NCBI RefSeq assembly: GCF_016901695.1
Contig: NZ_JACJKS010000006.1
Location: 62,001-126,000 of the forward strand
Direction: 5' to 3'
Source of the DNA: Mordavella massiliensis
GTDB lineage: Bacteria; Bacillota; Clostridia; Lachnospirales; Lachnospiraceae
DNA length: 64,000 nt
A program made the translations under genes and the position numbers. Under the pieces are notes generated by a model that was given only the letters and a program-made list of their open reading frames with translations, ran no database searches and had not been told where the DNA came from. Positions 16,027 through 24,057 of this stretch are shown one piece after another (within the stretch, counting starts at the first letter, position 1; each line of letters starts with the position of its first letter).

Positions 16027-16893
16027 TTAGTCTGTCACAAACGCTGCGGATACGTCTGCATCCTTGGCGCCGTTCTCAATGATGAAAAGGTTCTCAAGCG
16101 GGAATCCTGCGTCTTTCAGGACAGAGATACCTGTCTTCGCGCAGTTGTTTCCGCTGTAGCACAGAAGGTACACCGGATTCTCCGGATCCATCTCAGAGGT
16201 GGCCAGCTCGTACATTGCCGTCTGGGCAGCCGGATCTTCGATCTCCTTCAGATTGCACTGCAGGGATCCTTCCAGATGGCCCTGTGCATATGTATCGTCG
16301 TCGCGCACATCCAGGATCTGCACGTCCCCGCCGCCTGCCGCTTCAACAGCCTCTGCGCCGGACACATACTGCCATTCGATGCTGTCTTCCGTACGGTTCG
16401 TTGTGAGCGCTCCGTCCACCTCAGCCAGCGCCTTGGCTCCGCCCTCGACGGTAAACAGTCTCGCCGCATCAATACCTGCCTCCTGCAGGACTTCCGTGGC
16501 CTTCTGGGCTCCCTTCTGTCCGCTGTTGCAGATGATGTAGATATCTTCATCGTCCTGGAAATTCTCTTCCGCGTAAGCTGTCATTCCCTCTGCCAGGGAG
16601 TCGTCCTCCAACGGGAAGATAGGGCACCACTCGGAGTTGATCACCCTGCCCTCCACATAGTTCGCCCACTCGCGGACATCCAGCACATGCGTGCCGCCGG
16701 CCTTCGCCGCCTCGACCGCGTCCTCGGCTGACACATATCCGTCGCTGGCTGCGTCCTCCTCTTCTGCCGCGCCGTCTTCTGCGGCCGTCTCCTCAGATGC
16801 GGATGTCTCCGCCGTCTCCTCAGAGCCGCACGCTGTGATCATGGCTCCTGCCATTGCTGCTGCCAGTAAGACAGCTACCATTCTTCTCTTCAT
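16027..16893 (-). CDS. Two-domain rhodanese-like lipoprotein (second copy)
   Basis: About 288 residues: a signal peptide with lipobox ITAC (Cys22), an acidic Ala/Glu-rich linker and two rhodanese domains. Unlike the first copy, both have an active-site cysteine (IICNSGQKG and LLCYSGNNC), so both may form persulfides. It should sit on the outer face of the membrane and move sulfane sulfur or a related chalcogen. It lies directly downstream of the ArsS operon in the same orientation but has its own strong promoter. Start set by the signal peptide. Confidence 0.9.
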   Translation of the reverse strand: MKRRMVAVLLAAAMAGAMITACGSEETAETSASEETAAEDGAAEEEDAASDGYVSAEDAVEAAKAGGTHVLDVREWANYVEGRVINSEWCPIFPLEDDSLAEGMTAYAEENFQDDEDIYIICNSGQKGAQKATEVLQEAGIDAARLFTVEGGAKALAEVDGALTTNRTEDSIEWQYVSGAEAVEAAGGGDVQILDVRDDDTYAQGHLEGSLQCNLKEIEDPAAQTAMYELATSEMDPENPVYLLCYSGNNCAKTGISVLKDAGFPLENLFIIENGAKDADVSAAFVTD

Positions 16894-16930
16894 AACCACC
16901 TGTATCCTCCTTATCTCATGGTGTACATCA

Positions 16931-16959
16931 ATTATAAAAGGTCTCCCGTACCTGTTCAA
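16931..16959 (-). promoter_or_regulatory. Sigma-A promoter of the second rhodanese gene
   Basis: On the minus strand TTGAAC and TATAAT are separated by 17 bases, ending about 40 bases before the start codon. This is a near-consensus vegetative promoter. Confidence 0.8.
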
Positions 16960-16999
16960 GCGAATTGTCAGAATTGTTTATTGATTTATGTTATATACA

Positions 17000-17016
17000 T
17001 ATAGACAGGTTCTATA
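17000..17016. promoter_or_regulatory. Small dyad between the ArsS operon and the second rhodanese promoter
   Basis: TATAGA and TCTATA flank a five-base centre. It lies about 40 bases upstream of the -35 element and could be an activator site; it is too AT-rich to be a convincing terminator. Confidence 0.35.
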
Positions 17017-17031
17017 CCCGTCCGCACCCCA

Positions 17032-18054
17032 CTATCTCTCGATAAACGCCCCGATCCTGTCAAGGAAATCCGAGCTTAAATAAGCCTCCAGTTTCCTCCG
17101 GGTGGACTCGTTTACCAGATCGCGGCCCGGCTCCTGATACTCCACCCAGGCCATGGCGCACCAGGTGATCCCGCGCAGACAGGTCACCGTCATGTAGACG
17201 CAGGTCCGCTCCCAGAGATCATCTGTAGGAAATCTTCCGTTCACGGCTTCCATATACCGGTCTGTAAAAGCCCGCATCCGCACTTCGTCCAGGATCACAT
17301 CCGTCTTCCAGAAGGTTGTGGTGGGCGCCAGGAAATGCCCCAAGTCCTGGGCCGGCTCCCCGCAGAGCGGCTTCTCCCAGTCAATGAGGTAGTCCCGTTG
17401 CCCGCTGCCTCCCATCAGGAAATTGGTGGAGTTGAGTTCCGTGTTGATGCAGCAGCGGTAAGGCGCGGGCCCCAGCACATCCGCCTCCCGCCACACCCGG
17501 TCGAGGAGCCGCCGGATTACGGCCTTCTTTTTCGGATCCGCCAGCGGGCTGTCCATGTACTTACCGGCCATGGCCTCGCACTCCTCCAGGATAGCCTTCA
17601 CCGGATTCTCCGGCGCGACAAGGCTGTATCCTTCCGGGAGCGGTACGCTGTGGATATCCGCAAGCACTGCTGCCGCCCGGCACAATTCAGTCTCATAGTC
17701 CAGCGCATGCCCCGGCAGGTACTCCATGACCATCACGCCGTTCGGAAGCCCACGGCAGCTTCCGTCCACATAGAAAGGACGGGGCGTGCGTCCGGACGCC
17801 TCCAGCAGTTTCAGGGCGTGGTACTCGTACTCGATCTGGCGCTCCAGATGCATCTGGCTGCCGAAATTAATCCGCAGCACCAGCTCCTGTCCGGTCAGCG
17901 GGTGCGTGAACACATAGTTCCGGTTGTATTCCCCCTGAGCCAGCAGACGGTATTCCTCCTCCGTCCCGGCAGGCAGGCCGAGGGCCTGCCGGTAGCCGGG
18001 CGACCTCACATAGGCAGCCAGCCCTTCCGTCAGATCCAGATCTTTACTTTTCAT
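17032..18054 (-). CDS. Aminoglycoside/choline-kinase-fold phosphotransferase
   Basis: A 340-residue protein of the APH superfamily, which phosphorylates small hydroxyl compounds with ATP. The N-lobe contains LVLRINFGS, with a basic residue at the usual lysine position. The Brenner segment reads CINTELNSTNF in place of HxDxxxxN, and the metal-binding LIDWEK follows. The catalytic aspartate position is therefore altered, so either the substrate or the chemistry is unusual, or the protein is a non-catalytic homologue. It is the last gene of the ArsS operon, 15 bases after the glycosyltransferase. Action on a sugar or nucleoside intermediate of that pathway is inferred from context. Confidence 0.8.
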   Translation of the reverse strand: MKSKDLDLTEGLAAYVRSPGYRQALGLPAGTEEEYRLLAQGEYNRNYVFTHPLTGQELVLRINFGSQMHLERQIEYEYHALKLLEASGRTPRPFYVDGSCRGLPNGVMVMEYLPGHALDYETELCRAAAVLADIHSVPLPEGYSLVAPENPVKAILEECEAMAGKYMDSPLADPKKKAVIRRLLDRVWREADVLGPAPYRCCINTELNSTNFLMGGSGQRDYLIDWEKPLCGEPAQDLGHFLAPTTTFWKTDVILDEVRMRAFTDRYMEAVNGRFPTDDLWERTCVYMTVTCLRGITWCAMAWVEYQEPGRDLVNESTRRKLEAYLSSDFLDRIGAFIER

Positions 18055-18069
18055 AACCCGCCTCCTCTC

Positions 18070-19404
18070 TCAGCGCACATCCCGGTACAGATCTGCGATC
18101 TTCTGAATGTCCACGCCGTCCCGGTACATCTTGCGCAGCCGGTTCATCTTCCACATCAGCTTGAGCTTCGGCACCGTTCCCTTCGGGAATCTCCGGTCCG
18201 ACGTGTAGATCCGCCGGTCAGCGATCCCCAGCTTTACGCCCATCTCCTTCAATGTGAGTGAAAACTGGTAATCCTCCATGACCGGGAGTTCCGGGAACAT
18301 GCCCGCCTGGAAGAAAAGATCCCGTTCCAGGAAGATCCCCTGGTCGCCAAACATGACTTTCCGGTCTTTGACGCGGTGGTTGGAGATCACACGGCAGGTG
18401 AACATGAAAAAGTTCTTTGAATGAAAGGCAATGCCAAAACACCCGGCGCGGTGGTCCCGCATCACTTTCTTCAGTCTGGCCAGGGCGTGGTCCGGCAGTT
18501 CGCTGTCGCAGTGCAGGAAAAACAGGATATCTCCCGTGCTCTGCCTGGCCCCCTCATTCATCTGCCTGGCCCGCCCCTTCGCGGAGCGGATCACGGTGAA
18601 TGCCGGATCGATCTTCGCCAGCGTGTCGTCCGTGCTGCCGCCGTCCACGAAAAGGATCTCGCACTTTCCAAGAAGGGGCGCAAGCTGCTCCTGCATCCGC
18701 CCGATCGTGGCGCTCTCATTGTAGACAGGCACAATGACCGATACCTTGCGGATCTTCGCCAGGTATCTTCCGGTAAAGCTCCTGCGCATCGCCCTGTTTC
18801 CACACATCCGGACTGTATATCCCCGCAGATCCCCGCAGGTGTCCATGTCCGAAAGTGTGTCCGTGCAGCCGACGCTCAGGCCCGCCTGCCCCATACTGCG
18901 CAGGGTCTCCTCCAGTACTTTCCCATGGCCGTACTCGTCCAGGGCGAACGCTTCCTTCAGGGGACGCTTCATCCCCACCAGGTAGTAGCCGCCGTCCGCT
19001 GTCCGGCCAAACACGGCGTCCTTCTCCTCCAGCACCCGGAAAGCCTTCTCCAGATGCTCCGCTTTCAGCTCCGGCACATCGGTGCCGATGAGCAGGCAGG
19101 CGTCATAGCCCAGGCCAAGCACTTCCTCTATCGCTGTGTACATGCGCGCCCCCAGCGTGTCGCCCCTCTGCGCCATCCACCCCTTTGCCGGGCCGAGGAT
19201 CCCCTCCAGCTTTCCGCGGCCGCCCTCCGGCGTAAAGCTCACGAAAATATCTGCGCCGCTCTTCCTGCACTGCGCGGCGATATCCATAAGAAAGCAGGTG
19301 TGGAGCCGGGCGCACTGCCCCGGCGTCAGATGGGGCATCATCCGCGTCTTGGTCTTTCCCGGTTCCGGGACTCTTGTAAATAGGATCACTGCCTGTTTCA
19401 TCAT
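18070..19404 (-). CDS. Fused TIGR04282 + TIGR04283 'arsenosugar' glycosyltransferase
   Basis: A 444-residue cytoplasmic protein made of two glycosyltransferase-fold domains. Residues 1 to about 210 are DUF2064/TIGR04282-like (VPEPGKTKTRM near the start, IGTDVPEL, TADGGYYLVG). Residues from about 218 are a GT2 domain of the TIGR04283 type (VSVIVPVYNES, FVDGGSTDDT, FFLHCDSELP). Both families are named for association with arsenosugar synthesis and are often separate neighbouring genes. Here they are joined, which supports a shared pathway step. The start codon immediately follows the stop of the C_GCAxxG_C_C gene. The actual donor and acceptor are unknown. Confidence 0.88.
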   Translation of the reverse strand: MMKQAVILFTRVPEPGKTKTRMMPHLTPGQCARLHTCFLMDIAAQCRKSGADIFVSFTPEGGRGKLEGILGPAKGWMAQRGDTLGARMYTAIEEVLGLGYDACLLIGTDVPELKAEHLEKAFRVLEEKDAVFGRTADGGYYLVGMKRPLKEAFALDEYGHGKVLEETLRSMGQAGLSVGCTDTLSDMDTCGDLRGYTVRMCGNRAMRRSFTGRYLAKIRKVSVIVPVYNESATIGRMQEQLAPLLGKCEILFVDGGSTDDTLAKIDPAFTVIRSAKGRARQMNEGARQSTGDILFFLHCDSELPDHALARLKKVMRDHRAGCFGIAFHSKNFFMFTCRVISNHRVKDRKVMFGDQGIFLERDLFFQAGMFPELPVMEDYQFSLTLKEMGVKLGIADRRIYTSDRRFPKGTVPKLKLMWKMNRLRKMYRDGVDIQKIADLYRDVR

Positions 19405-19833
19405 TTATACTATCTTCTCCAGTATCTCTATCGTATCCTTCACGACCTGCGGGCAGAAATCAAACATCAGGCCTTTCTCCAGCACCTTCTCCATCTCCCC
19501 CGGTTTGGATATATCATGTCCGAGAAGCTCCCGGCACATGCAGGAGGGGTACTTTTCAGCAAACAGCTTTTTGAACTCTGCCGTCTTTGCACTCATGACC
19601 GCCTTCTGTTCCTGGTCGCCTTCCTCTGCATGGCCGCAGACCATGCCGATGACCATCAGCGCGCCCGTCACGGCCCCGCATGTCTCGCCGCACATCATGC
19701 CGCCGCCAAAGCAGGCGGACATCTTTCTGGCCGTCTCCCGGTCAACTCCCATCCGTTCTGCGAATGCCCCGGTCACCACCTGGGAGCAGTCGATCCCGCT
19801 TAAAAATAAATTCTTGATCTCTTCTTTCGTCAT
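19405..19833 (-). CDS. C_GCAxxG_C_C family redox protein (second copy)
   Basis: A 142-residue paralog of the protein encoded near 15.1 kb. Conserved cysteines appear in order: GIDCSQ, MCGETCGAVTGA, MCRELLG and DFCP. It probably carries a metal cluster or redox cysteines; its reaction is unknown. It sits between the ArsS gene (nine bases upstream) and the fused glycosyltransferase (directly adjoining), so a redox or chalcogen-carrier role in that pathway is a reasonable inference. Confidence 0.87.
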   Translation of the reverse strand: MTKEEIKNLFLSGIDCSQVVTGAFAERMGVDRETARKMSACFGGGMMCGETCGAVTGALMVIGMVCGHAEEGDQEQKAVMSAKTAEFKKLFAEKYPSCMCRELLGHDISKPGEMEKVLEKGLMFDFCPQVVKDTIEILEKIV

Positions 19834-19842
19834 GCCCTTCTC

Positions 19843-20826
19843 CTATTCTGTCGCCCCGCCGCAGCTTGAACCCTGCCCTGCCGTACAGCCGTAGCAGTGG
19901 TTGGCCAGACAGATCTTTCTCTTCTGGTATGGTCTGCCCGCCATGTCAAAGATCGTCTCCCCTGTCAGCACCGGCAGGTCTGCCGCCTGGTTGAAGTCAC
20001 AGTCGTAGACCTGTCCGTCATATCCCACGGAGATCTGGTATCTGCACATCAGCCCCGGAAGCGTGCCCGGATTGAACGCATCGGAGAGCTTTTTCATGTA
20101 ACTCTCCAGGTTGCCCGTGCGCTTCAGGAATGCCTCGAACCGCCCCATGGGATTGTTTGTGATTGTAAATAAGTTATTAAAAACAATTCCATAGTCATCC
20201 CAAAGTTTCTTTTTGTACTCCTTCTCCATGGCATCCTGGGCCGGCGGGAAGAAGGCGCCTGCCGGATTGTAGACCATATCCAGCTCCAGTCCGTCCTCTT
20301 TCCCGTAGCCAAGGGCATTCAGCTCCTGAATGACTTCAACCGCTTTGTCAAACGTGCCGCTGCCTCTGACCCGGTCCATCTCCTTTGCCCGGTAGTAGGG
20401 GAGGGAGCAGACGATGTTCACCCTGTGATCCGCATAAAACTTCGGCAGATGGCGGTATGCCTCCTCCTTCAGAATGACCAGATTGGTCCGCACGATCACG
20501 TGGCTGCAGATCTTGCAGCTCTCCGCCACAAGCCACTCAAAATCCGGATTCATCTCCGGCGCGCCGCCTGTGATGTCGATGGTGCCCACCTGCTGCTCCC
20601 GGGCCACGGCAAGACAGGCTTCCATGACGCTGCGGTCCATGACTTCCGTCCTGGCCGGCCCCGCCTCCACATGGCAGTGCTTGCAGGCAAGATTGCAGCG
20701 TCTGCCCACATTGATCTGCATCACATCCAGGCTGTCTGTCGTATACCCGTATTCCTCCTCTGTGATCCGGTCCGCAAAGGCCGGTATGTTCGTCAACTCT
20801 TCCACATCTTTTAACGCCTGATTCAT
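19843..20826 (-). CDS. arsS: ArsS-type radical SAM protein (arsenosugar biosynthesis family)
   Basis: A 327-residue radical SAM enzyme. The cluster motif is CNLACKHC (Cys44, 48 and 51), followed by DITGGAPEMNP for SAM binding. The C-terminus has a cysteine-rich tail (CLANHCYGC and a further cysteine) typical of auxiliary iron-sulfur clusters in this family. In organisms making arsenosugars, ArsS attaches the 5'-deoxyadenosyl group of SAM to dimethylarsinous acid. No arsM methyltransferase is present here, so the acceptor may be a different arsenic, sulfur or selenium species. It lies in a tight operon, three bases after the AhpD-like gene. Confidence 0.9.
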   Translation of the reverse strand: MNQALKDVEELTNIPAFADRITEEEYGYTTDSLDVMQINVGRRCNLACKHCHVEAGPARTEVMDRSVMEACLAVAREQQVGTIDITGGAPEMNPDFEWLVAESCKICSHVIVRTNLVILKEEAYRHLPKFYADHRVNIVCSLPYYRAKEMDRVRGSGTFDKAVEVIQELNALGYGKEDGLELDMVYNPAGAFFPPAQDAMEKEYKKKLWDDYGIVFNNLFTITNNPMGRFEAFLKRTGNLESYMKKLSDAFNPGTLPGLMCRYQISVGYDGQVYDCDFNQAADLPVLTGETIFDMAGRPYQKRKICLANHCYGCTAGQGSSCGGATE

Positions 20827-20829
20827 ATC

Positions 20830-21162
20830 TTACAGCTCCAGTTTCTTTACAATATTTTTCATCTGTACGCCGTGGACCAGTGTGGCGCCGCCGCGGATGG
20901 CCGCCGCCACATGCACCGCCTCCGTCATCTCCTCCTCGCTGACGCCCTTGTTCAGGCAGTCGTTTGTGTAGGAGTCGATGCAGTAGGGGCACTGGACCGT
21001 ATGGGCCACTGCCAGGGCGATCAGGGACTTCTCCCTGGCTGTCAGGGCTCCCTCCGCAAAGACCGCTCCGTAGTAGTCAAAAAACTTCTCCGCAAGCTGC
21101 GGCGCCTCCTCGCCGATGGTGCCGAATTTTGCAAGATCCTCCGGATTGTAGTAGGTTTCCAT
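20830..21162 (-). CDS. AhpD-like protein of the arsenosugar-associated family (TIGR04169 type)
   Basis: A 110-residue carboxymuconolactone decarboxylase/AhpD-fold protein. The redox motif CPYC (Cys58 and Cys61) follows AVAHTVQ, with histidine in the family's proton-relay position. This small family consistently accompanies ArsS. It may reduce a peroxide, disulfide or oxidised arsenic/chalcogen intermediate; the reaction is not established. Its ATG overlaps the stop codon of the TVP38 gene upstream, and the ArsS gene follows after three bases. Confidence 0.88.
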   Translation of the reverse strand: METYYNPEDLAKFGTIGEEAPQLAEKFFDYYGAVFAEGALTAREKSLIALAVAHTVQCPYCIDSYTNDCLNKGVSEEEMTEAVHVAAAIRGGATLVHGVQMKNIVKKLEL

Positions 21163-21872
21163 TACTTTGTTCCTCCTTTTTTACTCTTTTGCCTGTCCAT
21201 ATATATCTTCCTTAACATCATAATAAGTGCTGATAAGGCAAACAGGATCAGAAGTCCGGTCATGAGGAGCTGCGCCCCTCCTGTCAGCATGCCGCCCACG
21301 TAGGAATAGACGATGGTAGCCGGAAGCTGTCCGATGCCCGTGGCGATAAAAAAGGATTTGAAGGACATGGACGTAAGCCCCGCCGCATAGCTGACGATAT
21401 CAAATGAGACAAAGGGAAGCAGGCGGCAGATCAGGATCGTGTTCCTGCCGTACTTCTCGAAAAACGTGTCGATCTGGTCGATCCCGGCCTTGCTTGTCAG
21501 CTTCTCCGCCACGTCCCGCCCCAGGATGCGGGCGATGAAAAAGCAGACTGCCGCGCCGGCCATGGCGCTGCTCCAGGAAAGGATGGCGCCCTGCCACCAG
21601 CCAAACAGATTGGCGTTGGCAAGTGTGAGCAGGAACGCCGGGAGCGGCGCCGCCACCGACTGGAAGATCATGAGGAAGAAGGACACCGCCGCCGCGTACA
21701 CGCCGTAGGACGCCACGAAGTCCCGCACCACATCAAAATCTCCGCTGGCGAACATGCCGAACACCCGGTTCATCGCGCTTTTGACAGACGGCACCAGGAA
21801 ATAGACCGCCACGCACACGGCGGCGATCGCCACAATGACTACTTTTTTTACCCAGTTTTTCTTTTCCTTCAT
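21162..21872 (-). CDS. TVP38/TMEM64-family membrane protein (second copy)
   Basis: About 236 residues with the SNARE-associated core (QSVAAPLPAFLLTLANANL, ILGRDVAEKL, ICRLLPFVSFDIVSYAAGLTSM). It is the closest relative in this window of the copy near 13.3 kb. The start is the ATG overlapping the stop of the Fe-S protein gene by four bases, not the much longer frame that runs antisense into it. Its presence inside the ArsS operon points to a transport or membrane role for the pathway's substrate or product. Confidence 0.9.
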   Translation of the reverse strand: MKEKKNWVKKVVIVAIAAVCVAVYFLVPSVKSAMNRVFGMFASGDFDVVRDFVASYGVYAAAVSFFLMIFQSVAAPLPAFLLTLANANLFGWWQGAILSWSSAMAGAAVCFFIARILGRDVAEKLTSKAGIDQIDTFFEKYGRNTILICRLLPFVSFDIVSYAAGLTSMSFKSFFIATGIGQLPATIVYSYVGGMLTGGAQLLMTGLLILFALSALIMMLRKIYMDRQKSKKGGTK

Positions 21873-22867
21873 TCCTTTTTCTCCTTCCGGTATGTAAACT
21901 TCGCCCTGTTGAGAAGGGACTTCCTCGTATCCGGCGTCTCCCCTGTCCCGAGGAGTTTTACCAGGATGTGCTCCGCCCGGCATCCCTTCCTCGCCAGGTT
22001 CCCACAGCAGGAGGCGCAGTATGTGTACACCAGCTCCTCCCGCAGCAGAGGATCCGTCAAAGCGGCGGCCAGATCCGGTTCTTTTCCCGCCGCACATCCT
22101 CCCAGGCCGCAGCACTGCACTCCATCCAGGATTTCTGGATCTTTCTTTAGAAACATTTTAATATCTTTTAACATTTCCTGCTGGACCCGGTCCGGACAGG
22201 GAAGGAAGAACGAAAGAGAGCCTTTCATCTCCTTTGTCCGGATCCCGAGCTCCTGAAGCTTTCTGTAAATGCTGACAACCCGGGCACGGAGCTTTCCTTT
22301 CAGGAAATGATAACAGTTCGGACAGACGAGGATCAGTTCCTCTATGTCCTCCCCGGACAGACGCGCGTCAAGCTCCCGCAGGATCGTCTCCTCCCGGTCC
22401 GCCATGCCAAGCTCCGCCACCGGTTTGCCGCAGCAGTCGTACACCGTGCCGATCCCGGCCCTCTCCTTAAGCAGCGCGGACAAATATTTCGTCGTCTCAG
22501 GGTAAAAGGAGGGAAAGTTACAGCCCGGGAAAAGGACGGATGTCCCCGCCGCGTTCCTGTAATTCCGGAATTTGTAATCCGCCTTCTCCCACAGGAGCAT
22601 CCCGTACCCCTTCGGTCTCCCGCCCTCTTTCGCCGCGTGCTCCCGGCGCATAGTAAGGACGACCTGCCGGCCGTCTATCCCTCTCGGGCAGACCGCCGTA
22701 CAGGTACCGCACAGGAAGCAGTGATAGGCAAGTTCCCGCAGGCGTCCGGTATCGCCGATATCCATGCCGTACTTCTCTAGAAAAGCGCAGCTCTTCCGGC
22801 ACAGATGGCAGTGCACGCAGGCGTCCGCCGCTGCTTCCGGCGAAACCACTTTCTCATTCTCCTTCAT
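21869..22867 (-). CDS. Heterodisulfide-reductase-like Fe-S protein (CCG domains)
   Basis: A 332-residue protein with two N-terminal 4Fe-4S motifs (cysteines at about 17, 20, 23, 27 and 50, 53, 56, 60). Two CCG-type segments follow (PGCNFPSF with YDCCGKP, and CCGLGGCAAG with YCASCCGNL). This is the HdrD/GlpC architecture used for electron transfer to disulfides or other thiol-bound substrates. Start and stop overlap both neighbours (14 bases upstream, four downstream), so it is translated as part of the ArsS operon. It probably supplies reducing equivalents; its redox partner is unknown. Confidence 0.87.
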   Translation of the reverse strand: MKENEKVVSPEAAADACVHCHLCRKSCAFLEKYGMDIGDTGRLRELAYHCFLCGTCTAVCPRGIDGRQVVLTMRREHAAKEGGRPKGYGMLLWEKADYKFRNYRNAAGTSVLFPGCNFPSFYPETTKYLSALLKERAGIGTVYDCCGKPVAELGMADREETILRELDARLSGEDIEELILVCPNCYHFLKGKLRARVVSIYRKLQELGIRTKEMKGSLSFFLPCPDRVQQEMLKDIKMFLKKDPEILDGVQCCGLGGCAAGKEPDLAAALTDPLLREELVYTYCASCCGNLARKGCRAEHILVKLLGTGETPDTRKSLLNRAKFTYRKEKKE

Positions 22868-23537
22868 CTGTCTCCTCCCCTATGTATTTTTTCTTTAAAA
22901 GCATCCCTGTCACGATCACTGCCACCGCAATGGCCGCCGCGATCCCGATGTACAGGACCCGGTTCCCGGCATCCGCAAGCCCGGCCGTACCGACTGTGTA
23001 CATAGCTGTCCCCGGTATCATGAACAAAAAGGATCCCACCGTGTAGGTCCCAAACCCGATGTCCGTCACCCCGTAGGCAAAATTCTGCAGATTGTAGGGG
23101 AAAATGGGCACCAGTCTCGTGATCATGAGCACGAAAAGCTGGTTCTTCCCCGACTCGTCAAACAGCCACTTCTTCAGATACTTATTTTTCATCGCTGCCG
23201 GCCGGATGCTGTCCCGCAGGAAAAAGCGGCCTGCCAGGAAGGCGAGCACCGCCCCCGCTGTTGCCGCCACCGCGCAGAGTACGGTGCCCAGAAGCGGTCC
23301 GAACAGAAAGCCTGCCAGGATGGCGAAGGTGACGCCCGGCAGGGCCAGGACCACGCTTCCGATCACGGTCACTGCCAGGTAGACAGCGATGGCGGCCGCC
23401 AGGTTATCCCTGATCAGGTCCTTAAGGAACGCCAGGTTATCCGCATCCCCCAGATACCCGGACCAGCCGAAGATATGATTCAGGATCATGATAAGGAGAA
23501 CGAGCCCGATGAAGATCCACAGCTTCTTATTCTTCAC
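22854..23537 (-). CDS. TVP38/TMEM64-family membrane protein (third copy)
   Basis: About 227 residues with five or six hydrophobic helices. The core domain includes FAILAGFLFGPLLGTVL, AGRFFLRDSI and RLVPIFPYNLQNFAYGVTDI. It belongs to the same superfamily as the other two copies but to a different branch, closer to the plant/cyanobacterial-like FPYNLxNYxxG group. The start chosen is a GTG with GGAG/AAGGG upstream, overlapping the preceding gene by 11 bases. Two distinct TVP38 proteins in one operon suggest a paired membrane function. Confidence 0.87.
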   Translation of the reverse strand: MKNKKLWIFIGLVLLIMILNHIFGWSGYLGDADNLAFLKDLIRDNLAAAIAVYLAVTVIGSVVLALPGVTFAILAGFLFGPLLGTVLCAVAATAGAVLAFLAGRFFLRDSIRPAAMKNKYLKKWLFDESGKNQLFVLMITRLVPIFPYNLQNFAYGVTDIGFGTYTVGSFLFMIPGTAMYTVGTAGLADAGNRVLYIGIAAAIAVAVIVTGMLLKKKYIGEETDEGE

Positions 23538-23976
23538 TGCCCTTCTCCTTCCTTCTTCCCAGCGCAAAGGTGGACAGTCCCGTCTTCACGATCTGCACCG
23601 CCGCAGCCAGCAAAAAGAGGCCGCTGATAAAATAGTAATCCGCCATCACTTCTTTTGAACACCCCAGCGCATACCCCGCATAGAGGGCTGTCAGGACAAC
23701 CATGGCTGCGTTCATGGCTGCCGTGAGCCCGGTCAGCTCCCGCCGTCTCTTCAGAAAGGCAAGCAGGATCAGCACCGTCAGCACGACCGCCGCGGCTGCG
23801 CAGACTGTCGTAAGGATTTCCACCGGGTAGTCCCGCTCCCAGCTCATGTTCTTAAAGTTCACATACCGGACCATGCCCAGCTTCCGTTTGGTAAAATAGT
23901 GAATGATATACGCTCCGGTCAGTGCGGCGGCCTCCAGCACCACAGCCGCTATATACAGGATCCTCTTTGCGTTCAT
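23527..23976 (-). CDS. Small membrane protein of unknown function, first gene of the ArsS operon
   Basis: A 149-residue protein with four predicted membrane helices (around residues 5-27, 55-75, 84-105 and 114-133) and a conserved-looking loop YVNFKNMSWERDY. I do not recognise its family. It overlaps the following TVP38 gene by 11 bases, showing it belongs to the operon. The upstream gap holds only a terminator-like hairpin and no clear promoter. Confidence 0.7.
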   Translation of the reverse strand: MNAKRILYIAAVVLEAAALTGAYIIHYFTKRKLGMVRYVNFKNMSWERDYPVEILTTVCAAAAVVLTVLILLAFLKRRRELTGLTAAMNAAMVVLTALYAGYALGCSKEVMADYYFISGLFLLAAAVQIVKTGLSTFALGRRKEKGSEE

Positions 23977-24000
23977 GTCTTCTTCTCCATTTCCTGATCG

Positions 24001-24037
24001 TAAAAATGCGCTGCCATCCTTTTACAAATAGCAGCGC
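24001..24037 (-). terminator. Terminator-like hairpin between the third rhodanese gene and the ArsS operon
   Basis: Seven-base arms (GCGCTGC/GCAGCGC) enclose a 16-base loop and are followed on the minus strand by ATTTTTA. The weak long loop may allow readthrough into the operon 25 bases later. Confidence 0.65.
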
Positions 24038-24057
24038 CGCTGTCTTTTATATCCTAC

